From Sulfurospirillum sp. (lineage in GTDB: Bacteria > Campylobacterota > Campylobacteria > Campylobacterales > Sulfurospirillaceae), in contig JAGOZL010000002.1 of the NCBI GenBank assembly GCA_018058685.1, positions 1 through 57,407 of the forward strand: a DNA stretch of 57,407 nt. The letters run 5' to 3'. Positions 25,666 through 35,207 of this stretch are shown here, in pieces (positions within the stretch are counted from its first letter, which is position 1; the number at the start of each line of letters is the position of its first letter). The notes under the pieces were generated by a model that was not told the origin of the DNA, did no database searches, and worked only from the letters and a program-made list of their open reading frames with translations. A program made the translations under genes and the position numbers.

Positions 25666-26493
25666 ATGGTTGTTGGGATTGTAGGATTAGGTTTGATGGG
25701 AGGCTCTCTAGGGCTTGCTTTACAAAATACAAAATTAGTGACAAAGATAGTTGGGTTTGACCACAATCTCAGCCATTGCGAGGAAGCTTTAAAACTTTCT
25801 TTAGTACACGATATCGTCTCATTTTCAGAAATCAAACAATGCGATGTTATTTTTTTAGCTATCCCCGTTGGTGGCATCATTAAAGTTTTACAGGAATTGA
25901 AAGATATTAATGAGAAAACAACAATTATAGAATTAGGGAGTACAAAAGTTGAAATTGTCACTTCAGTACCAGCTTCTATCCGGTCTAATTTTATTGCTGC
26001 TCACCCGATGACAGGAACAGAAAAAAATGGACCAAGTGCTGCCATTCAAAATTTATATCATGATAAAATCGTCGTTTTATGTGATACAGACAATAGTGGC
26101 GATTTGCATAAAAATAGAGCCATTCAAATTTTTTCACACATTGGAATGAAGATTGTTTTTATGGACCCTGCTTCTCACGACGCTCATGCTTCATTCATCT
26201 CACATCTTCCGCATGCCATTAGCTATGCACTAGCCAATAGTGTTATGGGACAAGAAGACCCTAGGAGTATTTTACTGCTTGCCGCAGGAGGATTTAAAGA
26301 TATGAGCCGAATTGCTAAAAGTTCTCCTCAAATGTGGTCGGATATTTTTAAACAAAACAAGTCAAATATTTTACATTCAATTGATTTATTTGAAAAAGAA
26401 CTTGAAAAGTCAAAAAGAATGATTCAAGAAGAAGACTGGAGTGGCTTGGAGACATGGATGAGTAAGGCAACTACCTTGCATAAGATTCTTTAG
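25666..26493 (+). CDS. tyrA: Prephenate dehydrogenase
   Basis: TyrA oxidises and decarboxylates prephenate to 4-hydroxyphenylpyruvate for tyrosine. The 275-residue monofunctional form has a Rossmann motif GIVGLGLMGGSLGLAL at 5-20, ELGSTK, AAHPMTGTEKNGP around the catalytic His, and a helical dimerisation domain with SHLPHAISYALANS. It is cytoplasmic and is the only plus-strand gene in this stretch. It converges on fabH, with two palindromes and no ordinary terminator in between. The complementary phenylalanine enzyme (pheA) is at 39904-40977. Confidence 0.94.
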   Translation: MVVGIVGLGLMGGSLGLALQNTKLVTKIVGFDHNLSHCEEALKLSLVHDIVSFSEIKQCDVIFLAIPVGGIIKVLQELKDINEKTTIIELGSTKVEIVTSVPASIRSNFIAAHPMTGTEKNGPSAAIQNLYHDKIVVLCDTDNSGDLHKNRAIQIFSHIGMKIVFMDPASHDAHASFISHLPHAISYALANSVMGQEDPRSILLLAAGGFKDMSRIAKSSPQMWSDIFKQNKSNILHSIDLFEKELEKSKRMIQEEDWSGLETWMSKATTLHKIL

Positions 26494-26501
26494 TAAAATA
26501 T

Positions 26502-26511
26502 TTACATGTAA
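26502..26511. repeat. Palindrome copy 10, extended to 18 bases
   Basis: Intergenic between tyrA and fabH; ATATTTACATGTAAATAT at 26498-26515 is a perfect 18-base palindrome. Confidence 0.95.
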
Positions 26512-26527
26512 ATATCAACAAGATTGT

Positions 26528-26537
26528 TTACATGTAA
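26528..26537. repeat. Palindrome copy 11 (TTTACATGTAA)
   Basis: Intergenic, 16 bases after copy 10; the two could pair as a hairpin. Confidence 0.95.
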
Positions 26538-26548
26538 TGACGTGCTAT

Positions 26549-27541
26549 CTATTTTCCTGCAAACTTTACAAGAGCACTTGCCCATGTAAAGCCTCCCCCA
26601 AACGTATCTAAAAGCATCAAATCACCCTTTTTGATACGCCCTTCCTCATAAGCATCGTTCATTGCCATTGGAATAGAGGCGGCTGAAGTATTGCCATATT
26701 TTGCAACGGTAAGTACTGTTTTTTCAATAGGAAAATCAAGTTTTGCACGAACTGCTTCAATAATACGAAAATTAGCTTGGTGCGGAATAAAATGGTCAAT
26801 TTGTGATGCTGTGATATTGTTCTTTTCTAAAATATCAAGAACATCATTGGTCAATGTTTTAACGGCTATTTTATAAACATCATTGCCTTGCATTTTAATG
26901 TAATTAAGTTTATTATCAAGTGTTTCTTGTGAGCAGGGGTATTTTGAACCACATCCTGGAGTAATTAGGTAGTCTCCATATTTTCCATCTGATGAAGCAT
27001 GAACATCCCAAATCGCTTCATCTTTATTCTCTGTTTGACCAATGATAGCTGCTCCAGCGCCATCACCAAAAAGAATACACGTGCCACGATCAGTGTAATC
27101 TACAACACTACTAATTTTTTCAGCCCCGATAAGAAGGATATTTTTTTTCATACCTGATTCAATGAATGCTTTTGCCATTGAAAGCATATAAACAAATCCA
27201 CTACATGCCGCACTGATATCAAAAGCCATAACATCACTAATACCTAGCTTACCAGCAATAACACATGCCGTTGAGGGCATACATAAATAATCAGGGGAGA
27301 GTGTTGCACAAATGATTAAATCAATCTCTTCATTGGCAATCCCTGCACGCTCTATCGCTAACAGAGCTGCTTTGACACCTAAATCACTTGTAGCTTCATC
27401 ACTCGCCGCAATGCGTCTTTCTTTAATACCTGTACGCTTCTCTATCCACTCATCGCTGGTATCAACCATCTTTTCAAGATCACTGTTACTTAAAATGCGT
27501 GAAGGAGCATAAGCTCCGATAGATTTTAATGATGCGTACAC
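26549..27541 (-). CDS. fabH: 3-oxoacyl-ACP synthase III FabH
   Basis: FabH starts fatty-acid chains by condensing acetyl-CoA with malonyl-ACP. The 330-residue protein has the catalytic triad C113 (ISAACSGF), H254 (PHQANFRI) and N284 (YGNTSAAS), and the C-terminal [13 protein letters not shown]. It lies 9 bases after plsX, the normal order plsX-fabH. The operon continues upstream to rpmF, yceD and ndk. Confidence 0.96.
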   Translation of the reverse strand: MYASLKSIGAYAPSRILSNSDLEKMVDTSDEWIEKRTGIKERRIAASDEATSDLGVKAALLAIERAGIANEEIDLIICATLSPDYLCMPSTACVIAGKLGISDVMAFDISAACSGFVYMLSMAKAFIESGMKKNILLIGAEKISSVVDYTDRGTCILFGDGAGAAIIGQTENKDEAIWDVHASSDGKYGDYLITPGCGSKYPCSQETLDNKLNYIKMQGNDVYKIAVKTLTNDVLDILEKNNITASQIDHFIPHQANFRIIEAVRAKLDFPIEKTVLTVAKYGNTSAASIPMAMNDAYEEGRIKKGDLMLLDTFGGGFTWASALVKFAGK

Positions 27542-27550
27542 GTCTTTTCC

Positions 27551-28543
27551 TTATTGCTCTAAAGCAGCGAGTTTTTCTTCAATGTCTGCATTAATATTGG
27601 AACTTGAAAAGTTGATAGCTTGAAAAATTGCATTTTTAACAGCCTTAGCATTGCTTTTCCCATGCCCAATAATAGCACATCCGTTAATACCAATAAGCGG
27701 AGCTCCACCGTATTCTGCGTAATCTACCTGTTTCTTTAAAACAGTAAAAACTTTACGCATCAATACAGCTCCAGCTATGGCTAAAGGAGATTTTCGTACA
27801 TTTTGTTTAATAATTTTTGTGATAGATTCTGCAACACCTTCACTGGTTTTAAGAAGGATATTGCCTACAAAACCATCGCAAACAATAACATCAACTGAAC
27901 CATCAAAGATATTATTACCTTCAACATTTCCTGTAAAACTTTCAAGTTTTTTGAGGGATAAAAAAGCTTCCTTGGTTATTTCATTGCCTTTGCTTTCTTC
28001 TTCACCATTCGAAAGCAATCCTATTTTTGGTTTTGCAATTTTAAGAATGTCTTTCGCATACGCTTCACCCATGACTGCAAATTGAACAAGATGCTCAGCT
28101 TTACAATCAACATTGGCACCAACATCTAGAACTAAGCTTACTTTTCCGTGAACAGCTGTTGGCATAATCGTTGCAATAGCTGGGCGTAAAACACCTTTAA
28201 GTCGTCCAATGCGAAGCGTTGCCAAGCTCATCGTTGCACCACTGTGCCCCATAGAGACAACCGCATCTGCTTGTTTTTCTCGAACTAAATCAACAGCTTT
28301 ATAAATGGATGTTTCTTTACGTTTAAATGCATTTGTTGCAGCTTCATGCATATCTAAAATATCATCTGCTTCAACAAATATAATGTGATGTAAAAATTGT
28401 TCAGGGATAAGAGGTTTAAGATGCTTTGAATCACCTACAAGAATGGCTTTAAACTGGCGCTCTCTAAGCGCTTGGAGTGTTCCTTCGATGATAGGTTGGG
28501 GACCAAAATCCCCACCCATAGCATCCACTGCTATTGTTAGCAT
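27551..28543 (-). CDS. plsX: Phosphate acyltransferase PlsX
   Basis: PlsX makes acyl-phosphate from acyl-ACP and so feeds PlsY (18499-19125). The 330-residue protein has the N-terminal [12 protein letters not shown], the central [31 protein letters not shown] and, near the end, [18 protein letters not shown] motifs of the family. It is peripheral to the membrane. Its start abuts the rpmF stop directly (TAA then ATG), so the two are co-transcribed. Confidence 0.96.
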   Translation of the reverse strand: MLTIAVDAMGGDFGPQPIIEGTLQALRERQFKAILVGDSKHLKPLIPEQFLHHIIFVEADDILDMHEAATNAFKRKETSIYKAVDLVREKQADAVVSMGHSGATMSLATLRIGRLKGVLRPAIATIMPTAVHGKVSLVLDVGANVDCKAEHLVQFAVMGEAYAKDILKIAKPKIGLLSNGEEESKGNEITKEAFLSLKKLESFTGNVEGNNIFDGSVDVIVCDGFVGNILLKTSEGVAESITKIIKQNVRKSPLAIAGAVLMRKVFTVLKKQVDYAEYGGAPLIGINGCAIIGHGKSNAKAVKNAIFQAINFSSSNINADIEEKLAALEQ

Positions 28544-28696
28544 TTAGTTTTTGTATTCGCCTGTTGTTTTGTTGATGTGATGTGGCATTTTCCATGTTCC
28601 ATCGCTATCTTTTACTGGCATAGGAAGTGTCACTTTATAGTGTGTTCTTCTTTTTGCGCCTCTTGTTTTACTGACACGTCTCTTAGGTACTGCCAT
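28544..28696 (-). CDS. rpmF: 50S ribosomal protein L32
   Basis: This is a 50-residue basic protein. It starts [20 protein letters not shown] and ends [12 protein letters not shown], a clear L32. It has no cysteines, so it is the zinc-independent form. The start at 28696 has AAGGAG upstream. It lies between yceD and plsX, the widely conserved yceD-rpmF-plsX-fabH arrangement that joins ribosome and lipid synthesis. Confidence 0.95.
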   Translation of the reverse strand: MAVPKRRVSKTRGAKRRTHYKVTLPMPVKDSDGTWKMPHHINKTTGEYKN

Positions 28697-28718
28697 TTTC
28701 GACTCCTTGTTTTAATAT

Positions 28719-29081
28719 TTATTCTAAATGCGTACAATGACCACAATAGTGGTAATCGCTCTTAAAAGCTTCTAACTCACTTTCAAATAAAGCAGTAAAA
28801 TCGATATTTCCATCGAAAAACTCTACCACATTCAAAAGTGCTTCGCCTTCTTTGTCTTCATAAAAACCTTCACTCGCAAAAACGTTCACATCTTCATTTA
28901 CATGTAAATCAAACTCTTCTGCACAACGATTACAGGTATAACGCAAGTTTCCTTGCATTGTCCCACAACACTCTACTAAATTTTTACTTACTTTTTTTGC
29001 TTCACCTTTGAAGCAAATATCTCCTGATACCGTTTCAAAATGAGTTCCACTGGTTGGAATCTTTTTGAACTCAGTAACCAT
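28719..29081 (-). CDS. YceD/DUF177 family protein
   Basis: This 120-residue protein is encoded next to rpmF, as in most bacteria. It shows the family core CCGTMQGNLRYTCNRC with FDLHVNEDV and a C-terminal CGHC pair. The two CxxC pairs could bind zinc. In plants and E. coli, relatives affect 23S rRNA maturation; the role here is unproven. It lies 4 bases after ndk. A full TTTACATGTAAA encodes its LHVN. Confidence 0.82.
   Translation of the reverse strand: MVTEFKKIPTSGTHFETVSGDICFKGEAKKVSKNLVECCGTMQGNLRYTCNRCAEEFDLHVNEDVNVFASEGFYEDKEGEALLNVVEFFDGNIDFTALFESELEAFKSDYHYCGHCTHLE
28898..28907. repeat. Palindrome copy 12 (ATTTACATGTAAAT)
   Basis: A 14-base palindrome in the yceD-family gene, LHVN. 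Confidence 0.95.
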
Positions 29082-29085
29082 TGGC

Positions 29086-29499
29086 TTAGTTTATCTCTCG
29101 TGCAGCAAAAAAGAAAGCAATTTCATTTTTTGCATTTTCCAAACTATCACTTCCGTGAACAGCATTAGCATCAATACTATCAGCAAAATCTGCTCTAATC
29201 GTTCCTTTAAGTGCTTCTTTAGGATTTGTAGCACCCATTAAGTCACGGTTTTTTGCAACCGCATTTTCACCCTCAAGAACCATAACAACAACCGGTCCGC
29301 TGATCATAAACTTTACAAGTTCTCCATAAAATGGTCTACTTGCATGTACTGCGTAAAATGCTTTTGCATCCATTTCACTCAATTGTACTTTTTTCATCGC
29401 AGCAATTCTTAAGCCATTTGATTCAAATCTATCAACAATCTTTCCAATGACATTTTTAGCAACAGCATCAGGCTTAATAATAGACAGTGTACTTTCCAC
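29086..29499 (-). CDS. ndk: Nucleoside diphosphate kinase
   Basis: Ndk equalises nucleoside triphosphate pools by phosphotransfer through a histidine. The 137-residue protein has the N-terminal [39 protein letters not shown] and the active-site [12 protein letters not shown]. It is cytoplasmic and hexameric or tetrameric in the family. It is the first gene of the ndk-yceD-rpmF-plsX-fabH operon, with a TATACT box at 29577-29582 and GAGGAGA before the ATG. Confidence 0.97.
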   Translation of the reverse strand: MESTLSIIKPDAVAKNVIGKIVDRFESNGLRIAAMKKVQLSEMDAKAFYAVHASRPFYGELVKFMISGPVVVMVLEGENAVAKNRDLMGATNPKEALKGTIRADFADSIDANAVHGSDSLENAKNEIAFFFAAREIN

Positions 29500-29576
29500 A
29501 ATCTTCTCCTCAATTTTTTATCATTTCAATGAATAGTAAGTTACTTTTAAAACTTTTCAGGGAATTAGAACGTGGG

Positions 29577-29582
29577 AGTATA
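29577..29582 (-). promoter_or_regulatory. Putative extended -10 box for the ndk operon
   Basis: On the minus strand this reads TGCTATACT, an extended -10, 78 bases before the ndk ATG. It lies downstream of the ferredoxin terminator. Confidence 0.5.
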
Positions 29583-29614
29583 GCAGAATTTTTTTTTAAT
29601 ATCAATTAAACAGT

Positions 29615-29641
29615 TTTTGAGGAGGATATCCCTCCTCAAAA
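29615..29641 (-). terminator. Terminator of the ferredoxin gene
   Basis: TTTTGAGGAGG (29615-29625) and CCTCCTCAAAA (29631-29641) form a perfect 11-bp stem with a 5-base loop. It begins 9 bases after the ferredoxin stop. An A/T-rich tract follows in the minus direction. Confidence 0.85.
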
Positions 29642-29649
29642 GTTAAACA

Positions 29650-29934
29650 CTATTCAACGCACGGAGTCGTGCCTTGTCTCATGTCTGCACCAATTTCATC
29701 ACGACTTGGTTGACCAGCATATGGTGCATCCCAAACGATACAACCCTCAGTTGGACACGCTTCAGCACAGGCTGGTGCATCATGGTGACCCACACACTCA
29801 ACACATTTGTCTGCATAGACATAATAAATATCTGCACCTGTTGGGTTATCACTATCGTCTACAATAGCCTCCACTGGACATTCATCGATACAGGCTCCAC
29901 ATGCGATACAAATATCAGTAATTTTTACTGCCAT
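29650..29934 (-). CDS. 2[4Fe-4S] ferredoxin
   Basis: This 94-residue ferredoxin has the first motif CIACGACIDECPVEA and the second CVECVGHHDAPACAEACP. It shares with 21561-21812 the eight-residue loop containing VGH-D-P. The C-terminal tail (YAGQPSRDEIGADMRQ) is longer than in the paralogue. AAGGAG precedes the ATG, with a TATAGT box at 29971-29976. It is monocistronic between its own promoter and a strong terminator. In Campylobacter the equivalent gene (fdxA) neighbours ahpC, as here. Confidence 0.92.
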   Translation of the reverse strand: MAVKITDICIACGACIDECPVEAIVDDSDNPTGADIYYVYADKCVECVGHHDAPACAEACPTEGCIVWDAPYAGQPSRDEIGADMRQGTTPCVE

Positions 29935-29970
29935 AAACTTCTCCTTAAAATATTTTGTGACTGTTTAAAA

Positions 29971-29976
29971 ACTATA
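29971..29976 (-). promoter_or_regulatory. Putative -10 box of the ferredoxin gene
   Basis: TATAGT on the minus strand, 37 bases before the ATG at 29934. No -35 element is evident. Confidence 0.4.
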
Positions 29977-30135
29977 TCTAAACTAAATTGAAATTGGTAT
30001 TAAAATAAAACATCATACTATTTTTTATCAGGGGTGCAAAAAGATAAAAAAATTTAACACTTTAGGTTAAAAATTAACAGAAGTAAAAGCTTAAATTACA
30101 TATGATAAACAGATGATAAAATATGAGGAGGAGTG

Positions 30136-32106
30136 ATGAACTCTTTGGCTAAAAAAGTGACCCTTTTACAAGTCGTTATAGTAACACTTTCAATGTTTGC
30201 ATTTATTTTTTATATCAGCACTTATTTGAGTGGATACATTAAAAATGAAACAGAAAATAAAATTCAATCCAATATCGCTAATCTTGAACAGACTGTAAGA
30301 ATTTATAACAGTTCATTGGAAGATACTGCCAATAAATTATTTGCTATTTTTGAATCAGGATTTGGTAGCTTTTTTGTTAATCCTGACGAAAAAATAAAAG
30401 TAAACGGCGTAGATACACCACTTATCTCTTCAGGTGGCTATGCTTTAAATAACAACTTTGCGAAAGTTGAAGCTTTTACCGATCTTACAGGAGCTGTTGC
30501 CACAATTTTTGCTAAAAGTGGTGATGATTTTGTTCGTGTCTCAACCTCCCTAAAAAAAGAGGATGGGAGTAGAGCAATGGGGACATTTCTTGGAAAAACC
30601 AGCCCTGCCTATGAACCTATAATGAAAAAACAAAAGTATGTTGGCAATGCGCGTCTTTTTGGAAAAGATTATATTACAGTGTATGCCCCTATTGTTGAAG
30701 ATGGTCAAATTTTAGGAATTCTTTTCATTGGATATAATTTTACAGAAGGTCTTAAAACATTAAAATCAGAAATTAATAAAATGAAAATTGGCGAACATGG
30801 TTATTTTTATGCCATTAATACCAAAAGCGAAAGTTATGATATACACCCTAAACAAGATGGCGCTAAGATAACAAATGAACTTGATAAAAAAATATTACAG
30901 CAAAAAAATGGCATGCTCCACATTGAAGAAGATGGACTTGAAAAAATTGTTAGTTTCAAATCTTTTGATAAATGGAATTGGGTCATCGTTTCTAAAGCCA
31001 ATGAGAAGGATTTCCAAGAGGCCAATGAAAAATTACGTAATGCTCTTATTTATTTTGCACTTATTCTAACAGTCATTATGGTTATTATCGTTTCATTTGC
31101 AACCAATACAATTATCACAAAACCTCTTAACAATCTTATTGAAAAAGCAAGAGAGCTCTCAAGCGGTGATGGCGATTTAACGCGTAAACTTGCTATCAAA
31201 GGCAATGATGAAATTGCACGTGCTAGTGAACAGATCAATAACTTTATTGAGAAAGTACGCTTGTTAATTTGCAATGCAAAATCACTCTCTTCTGAAAACT
31301 CTTCTATTTCTCATGAACTTTCAACAACATCATTGCAAGTTGAAAAACTTGTTGAAAAATCAACTACTATTGTCCATGACACAACAACTAAAGCAACACA
31401 CATGCGAGAAACCCTTCTAAGTTCTATTGAAGAAGCGAAAGCAGGAAAAGATGATATGTCTAAAGCAAATAGTTCTTTACGAACGGCAAGTAGTGCTATT
31501 ATTGAATTGACTGCCGAAATTCAAAAAAGTTCCGCAGTAGAAATTGAACTCGCATCAAAAATACACCAACTGAGTACGGACGCAGAGCAGGTTAAAAGTG
31601 TCTTAACGGTTATCAGTGATATTGCTGATCAAACGAATCTTTTAGCTCTTAACGCAGCTATTGAAGCAGCTCGAGCAGGTGAGCATGGACGAGGATTTGC
31701 TGTTGTAGCAGATGAAGTTCGAAAATTGGCGGAAAGAACACAAAAAAGCTTGGTTGAAATCAATGCAACGATTAACGTTATTGTTCAATCCATCATGGAT
31801 TCGAGTGAGCAGATGAACAGCAACTCTCATAAAATTGAAGAGTTAGCTAGCAGTGCTGAAGGAGTCGAAAAACGCCTTAAAGAGACATTTGAAATCATCA
31901 ATGCTGTCACTAAAATCACAGAACATACTGTTGATAATTATGTTCAAACGGGTAAAGATATTGAAAACATGATAGGTCAGATTGCAGAAATAAATAAAAT
32001 CTCAAGCGATAATAGTCGTAGTGTTGAAGAAATAGCAGGAGCGGCTGAACACTTAAGTAAAATGACAGAAAATCTCAATAATAAATTAGGTGAATTTAGA
32101 ACTTAA
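30136..32106 (+). CDS. Methyl-accepting chemotaxis protein with periplasmic Cache domain
   Basis: This 656-residue receptor has membrane helices at about 8-30 and 300-325, enclosing a periplasmic Cache_3/Cache_2-type domain ([28 protein letters not shown]). A HAMP domain (about 325-380) and a long signalling coiled coil follow. The hairpin tip carries the conserved [20 protein letters not shown]. There is no C-terminal CheR-binding pentapeptide. I use the ATG at 30136, with GAGGAGG upstream; a GTG directly before it is possible. The ligand is unknown; such domains often bind small carboxylates. It would signal to the CheA-CheY fusion at 49657-51993. Confidence 0.93.
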   Translation: MNSLAKKVTLLQVVIVTLSMFAFIFYISTYLSGYIKNETENKIQSNIANLEQTVRIYNSSLEDTANKLFAIFESGFGSFFVNPDEKIKVNGVDTPLISSGGYALNNNFAKVEAFTDLTGAVATIFAKSGDDFVRVSTSLKKEDGSRAMGTFLGKTSPAYEPIMKKQKYVGNARLFGKDYITVYAPIVEDGQILGILFIGYNFTEGLKTLKSEINKMKIGEHGYFYAINTKSESYDIHPKQDGAKITNELDKKILQQKNGMLHIEEDGLEKIVSFKSFDKWNWVIVSKANEKDFQEANEKLRNALIYFALILTVIMVIIVSFATNTIITKPLNNLIEKARELSSGDGDLTRKLAIKGNDEIARASEQINNFIEKVRLLICNAKSLSSENSSISHELSTTSLQVEKLVEKSTTIVHDTTTKATHMRETLLSSIEEAKAGKDDMSKANSSLRTASSAIIELTAEIQKSSAVEIELASKIHQLSTDAEQVKSVLTVISDIADQTNLLALNAAIEAARAGEHGRGFAVVADEVRKLAERTQKSLVEINATINVIVQSIMDSSEQMNSNSHKIEELASSAEGVEKRLKETFEIINAVTKITEHTVDNYVQTGKDIENMIGQIAEINKISSDNSRSVEEIAGAAEHLSKMTENLNNKLGEFRT

Positions 32107-32176
32107 AAAATTGAGCGATTATCTTATTGGATAAAATTAGTCGGATTAATTCATAATAATTTTTAATACTGAATTG

Positions 32177-32182
32177 TATAAT
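32177..32182 (+). promoter_or_regulatory. Putative -10 box for the peroxiredoxin gene
   Basis: TATAAT with TTG just before it, 37 bases before the start at 32219. AAGGA precedes the ATG as ribosome-binding site. Confidence 0.6.
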
Positions 32183-32218
32183 TTCTGTATCAATAAAAAT
32201 TCTTAAAAGGAAGTTCGT

Positions 32219-32815
32219 ATGTTAGTAACCAATAAAGCTCCAGATTTTACAGCAACCGCTGTTTTAGGTGACAATCAAATTGTTGACAATTTTAATCTTT
32301 ATGAAAACCTTGGATCAAAAGGTGCTGTATTATTCTTTTATCCATTAGATTTTACATTTGTATGTCCATCAGAAATTATTGCCTTTGATAAAAGACTTGA
32401 AGAATTTACAAGCCGTGGCATCAATGTTATCGCTGTTTCTGTTGATTCTCAGTTTTCACATTTTGCTTGGAAAAATACCCCTATTAACCAAGGCGGAATT
32501 GGTCAAGTAAGGTTTCCAATGGTAGCAGATATCACGAAGCAAATTTCACGTGATTACGATGTTCTTTTCAAAGAGGGTGTAGCACTTCGTGGTTCATTCT
32601 TAATTGACAAAGATGGAACCGTCAGACATGCTGTTATCAATGACTTGCCACTAGGTAGAAACATTGATGAGATGATCCGAATGATTGATACAATGCTTTT
32701 TACAAATGAATACGGCGAAGTATGTCCAGCAGGATGGCAAAAAGGAGATAAAGGTATGACTGCAAGCACTGCAGGCGTAGCTGATTATCTTGCAAACAAC
32801 TCAGAAAAACTTTAA
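32219..32815 (+). CDS. ahpC: Typical 2-Cys peroxiredoxin (AhpC/TSA family)
   Basis: This enzyme reduces hydrogen peroxide and organic peroxides. The 198-residue protein has the peroxidatic C49 in DFTFVCPSE and the resolving C169 in EVCPAGW, so it is the two-cysteine type. No AhpF partner is nearby; thioredoxin is the probable reductant. It faces the perR-like gene across a shared terminator (32826-32855). In Campylobacter, ahpC is under PerR and CosR control, and both regulators are encoded in this window. Confidence 0.95.
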   Translation: MLVTNKAPDFTATAVLGDNQIVDNFNLYENLGSKGAVLFFYPLDFTFVCPSEIIAFDKRLEEFTSRGINVIAVSVDSQFSHFAWKNTPINQGGIGQVRFPMVADITKQISRDYDVLFKEGVALRGSFLIDKDGTVRHAVINDLPLGRNIDEMIRMIDTMLFTNEYGEVCPAGWQKGDKGMTASTAGVADYLANNSEKL

Positions 32816-32825
32816 AAAACAATGC

Positions 32826-32855
32826 GCATGAAGAAGTGAAAAAACTTCTTCATGC
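32826..32855. terminator. Bidirectional terminator between ahpC and perR
   Basis: GCATGAAGAAGT (32826-32837) and ACTTCTTCATGC (32844-32855) form a perfect 12-bp stem, loop GAAAAA. It lies between convergent stops. Confidence 0.85.
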
Positions 32856-32864
32856 ATCTTCTTC

Positions 32865-33278
32865 TTAATTTTTACAATACCGACAACTCTCAACTGTTGC
32901 AATCAAATCTACTTTACCAATTTTGACTTTTTCCCGTTTTTCTAACTCTTTTTGGTATGAAATCAATGTTTCATCATACGCAACATCCTGAATCATTCCA
33001 CAGTGCTCACATACCAAATGAATATGAGGGTGTGAGTAAATATCATAACGCATTTTCCCATCTGAGATATTGACTTCAATTACAATCCCTTTTTCTTTAA
33101 GCGTTGAAAGGTTTTTATAAACTGTCGCTAAAGACATTGAAGGGTTCTCTTCACGCAAAGCCTCATAAAGATGTTCAATCGTAGGATGCTTTTTTTTATC
33201 AAGTTCTTTAAGAACACAAAGACGTTGCGGTGTTGCTTTTAAATCTTTTGTTTTTAATAAATGTACAAAATCACTCAT
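32865..33278 (-). CDS. perR: Fur-family peroxide-type regulator (PerR-like)
   Basis: This 137-residue metalloregulator has a winged-helix DNA-binding N terminus (LKATPQRLCVLKEL, SLATVYKNLSTL) and a dimerisation domain with HPHIHLVCEHCG and a C-terminal CRYC pair. The regulatory metal-site histidines and zinc-binding cysteines are present. I use the ATG at 33278 because the N terminus then matches the Campylobacter PerR length; an ATG 10 codons earlier is in frame. The position beside dxs, and opposite ahpC, supports PerR rather than Fur. Other Fur-family roles remain possible. Confidence 0.82.
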   Translation of the reverse strand: MSDFVHLLKTKDLKATPQRLCVLKELDKKKHPTIEHLYEALREENPSMSLATVYKNLSTLKEKGIVIEVNISDGKMRYDIYSHPHIHLVCEHCGMIQDVAYDETLISYQKELEKREKVKIGKVDLIATVESCRYCKN

Positions 33279-33362
33279 GACTATTCCCAATCTATTTTTT
33301 TGAATCATTCCATAAAATAGTTCAATTTAACTGAAAAAAAATCTACTAATATTTTTTATTTA

Positions 33363-35204
33363 TTAATAGACTTCTTTAATAATCCGTTGAGATAATTGCT
33401 TCGCAGATATGCCTAGTTGCTCTTCAATCAGTGGGGTAGCTCCATGCGTTATAAAAATATCATCGTATTCAAAGGATTCTATCTTTACATGTAAATTCAT
33501 TTTCTCTTTAAACTGTCCAATTAAAGAACCAACTCCTCCTATTTTAGCACTATCACTAAACACATACCATTGTTTATAACGTTGTGCTAATGTGGCTAAA
33601 AGTACTTCATCTAGGGGTTTTGCAAATCGTAAGTCTACAATAGCGACATCAACTCCTTCTTGCTGTAAAAAAGCTGCTGTTTCTACAGCTTTTCCCACAC
33701 CATTACCATAGCCTAGCAAAAGAATATTTCCTTCCCCTTCTTTTAAAAGCTGTGCTTTCCCATATTCAAAAGGAAGTGATTCAAAATCTGAGCACTCAAA
33801 AAAAGAACCGCGAGGATAACGAATGGCAAGGGGTCCTTGATGAGTATAAGAGTACCCTAAAGCATGATGCATACTTTTTTCATCGCGTGGCGCTAATAAG
33901 GTCATATGAGGAATAGCACTCAAATAAGAGATATCAAAAACACCTTGATGTGTCTCACCATCTTCTCCGACAATCCCTGCTCTATCGATAGCAAAAACAA
34001 CATTTAAATTCATAATACATGCGTCGTGAATCACTTGATCGTAGGCACGTTGTAAAAATGTTGAATAAATCGTGACATAAGGTTTAAAACCTTCTTTTGC
34101 CATCGCACACATGGAAGTGACTGCATGTTGTTCCGCAATGGCAACATCCCAAAAACGATGAGGATAAGCTTGTATCAAAGGCGTTAGTCCTGTGCCACTA
34201 GGCATTGCCGCTGTTACACCTACAACATTTTCATATTTTTTAGCTAATGCCATCAGTGCTTCTGAATACATGGTTGTTGCATTTTTTGCGACACCACTTT
34301 TCAAGGCTTCTCCACTGGCGACATCAAAAGGACCAACACCGTGCCATTTTTCATAATAACCCTCAGCCATTTCATAGCCTTTGCCTTTTAAAGTTTGCGT
34401 ATGAATAATCACTGGCTTTTTAAGGTTTTTAGCTGCTTGCATTGCTTTAATTAAACTTTCCAAATCATGCCCATCTATGGGTCCAATATAATCAATTCCT
34501 AGCTCTTCAAATAAAATACCAGGTGTTATAAGTTTAAAGCTCTCTTCAAACTTTTTAGCCATATAGGTTGCACTTTCTGGTAGGTATTGCAAAATTTGTT
34601 CAGTCGTTTTTTTAATTTTTTGATAAAAATTACCTGCCATCGCTTGGGATAAAAACTTACTAATGGCGCCTATAGGTTTTGAAATACTCATTTTATTATC
34701 ATTAAGAATAATAACAACAGGATACCTTCTATCGCCTAGTTCATTTAAAGCTTCATACGCCATTCCTGCACTTAAAGAGCCATCGCCAATCAATGCAACA
34801 GGTACGCGTTTAGATTCTTCTTTTTTTAAAGCAATCGCTTTAGCAGCGCCCACAGCGAGTGAAATCGAAGTCGAACTATGCCCTGCCACAAAGTAGTCAT
34901 AAAGTGATTCATCCGGTTTTGTATAACCACTGATACCATCAAATGTTCGTAGGGTATCAAAATTATCCCAACGTCCCGTGAGAAGTTTATGCGTATACGC
35001 TTGATGACTCACGTCAAAAATAAACGGATCGTTTGCACTATCAAATACATAATGCATTGCGACAATAAGCTCAACTGCACCAACATTACTGCTTAAATGA
35101 CCACCATTTTTACTCACTGTTTGAATAATTTTTTGTCGCAATGCTTCGCAGAGTGCGTCCAGTTCTTCAATGGATTTTGTTCTTATCTCTTTGCTTTCTA
35201 TCAC
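33363..35204 (-). CDS. dxs: 1-deoxy-D-xylulose-5-phosphate synthase
   Basis: Dxs condenses pyruvate with glyceraldehyde-3-phosphate using thiamine diphosphate, the first step of the MEP isoprenoid route. The 613-residue protein has the N-terminal GHLSSNVGAVELIVAMHY and the ThDP motif GDGSLSAGMAYEALN...NDNKMS. The pyrimidine-binding domain (IAEQHAVT, FAIDRAGIVGEDGETHQG) and the transketolase C-terminal domain are also present. It follows fliH by 3 bases, so it shares the flagellar transcript. A palindrome encodes LHVK near its C terminus. Confidence 0.96.
   Translation of the reverse strand: MIESKEIRTKSIEELDALCEALRQKIIQTVSKNGGHLSSNVGAVELIVAMHYVFDSANDPFIFDVSHQAYTHKLLTGRWDNFDTLRTFDGISGYTKPDESLYDYFVAGHSSTSISLAVGAAKAIALKKEESKRVPVALIGDGSLSAGMAYEALNELGDRRYPVVIILNDNKMSISKPIGAISKFLSQAMAGNFYQKIKKTTEQILQYLPESATYMAKKFEESFKLITPGILFEELGIDYIGPIDGHDLESLIKAMQAAKNLKKPVIIHTQTLKGKGYEMAEGYYEKWHGVGPFDVASGEALKSGVAKNATTMYSEALMALAKKYENVVGVTAAMPSGTGLTPLIQAYPHRFWDVAIAEQHAVTSMCAMAKEGFKPYVTIYSTFLQRAYDQVIHDACIMNLNVVFAIDRAGIVGEDGETHQGVFDISYLSAIPHMTLLAPRDEKSMHHALGYSYTHQGPLAIRYPRGSFFECSDFESLPFEYGKAQLLKEGEGNILLLGYGNGVGKAVETAAFLQQEGVDVAIVDLRFAKPLDEVLLATLAQRYKQWYVFSDSAKIGGVGSLIGQFKEKMNLHVKIESFEYDDIFITHGATPLIEEQLGISAKQLSQRIIKEVY
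33485..33494. repeat. Palindrome copy 13 (TTTACATGTAAA)
   Basis: Full form in dxs, LHVK. Confidence 0.95.
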
Positions 35205-35207
35205 GTT

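Noticed and set aside
25488-25961. A 157-codon minus-strand frame opposite tyrA and the bamA start.
   Set aside because: It is antisense to the conserved Rossmann region of tyrA and overlaps bamA out of frame, with no family match that I recognise.
32107-32176. A PerR operator upstream of ahpC.
   Set aside because: The region is AT-rich and has TAAT/ATTA elements, but I could not find a convincing dyad like a known PerR box.
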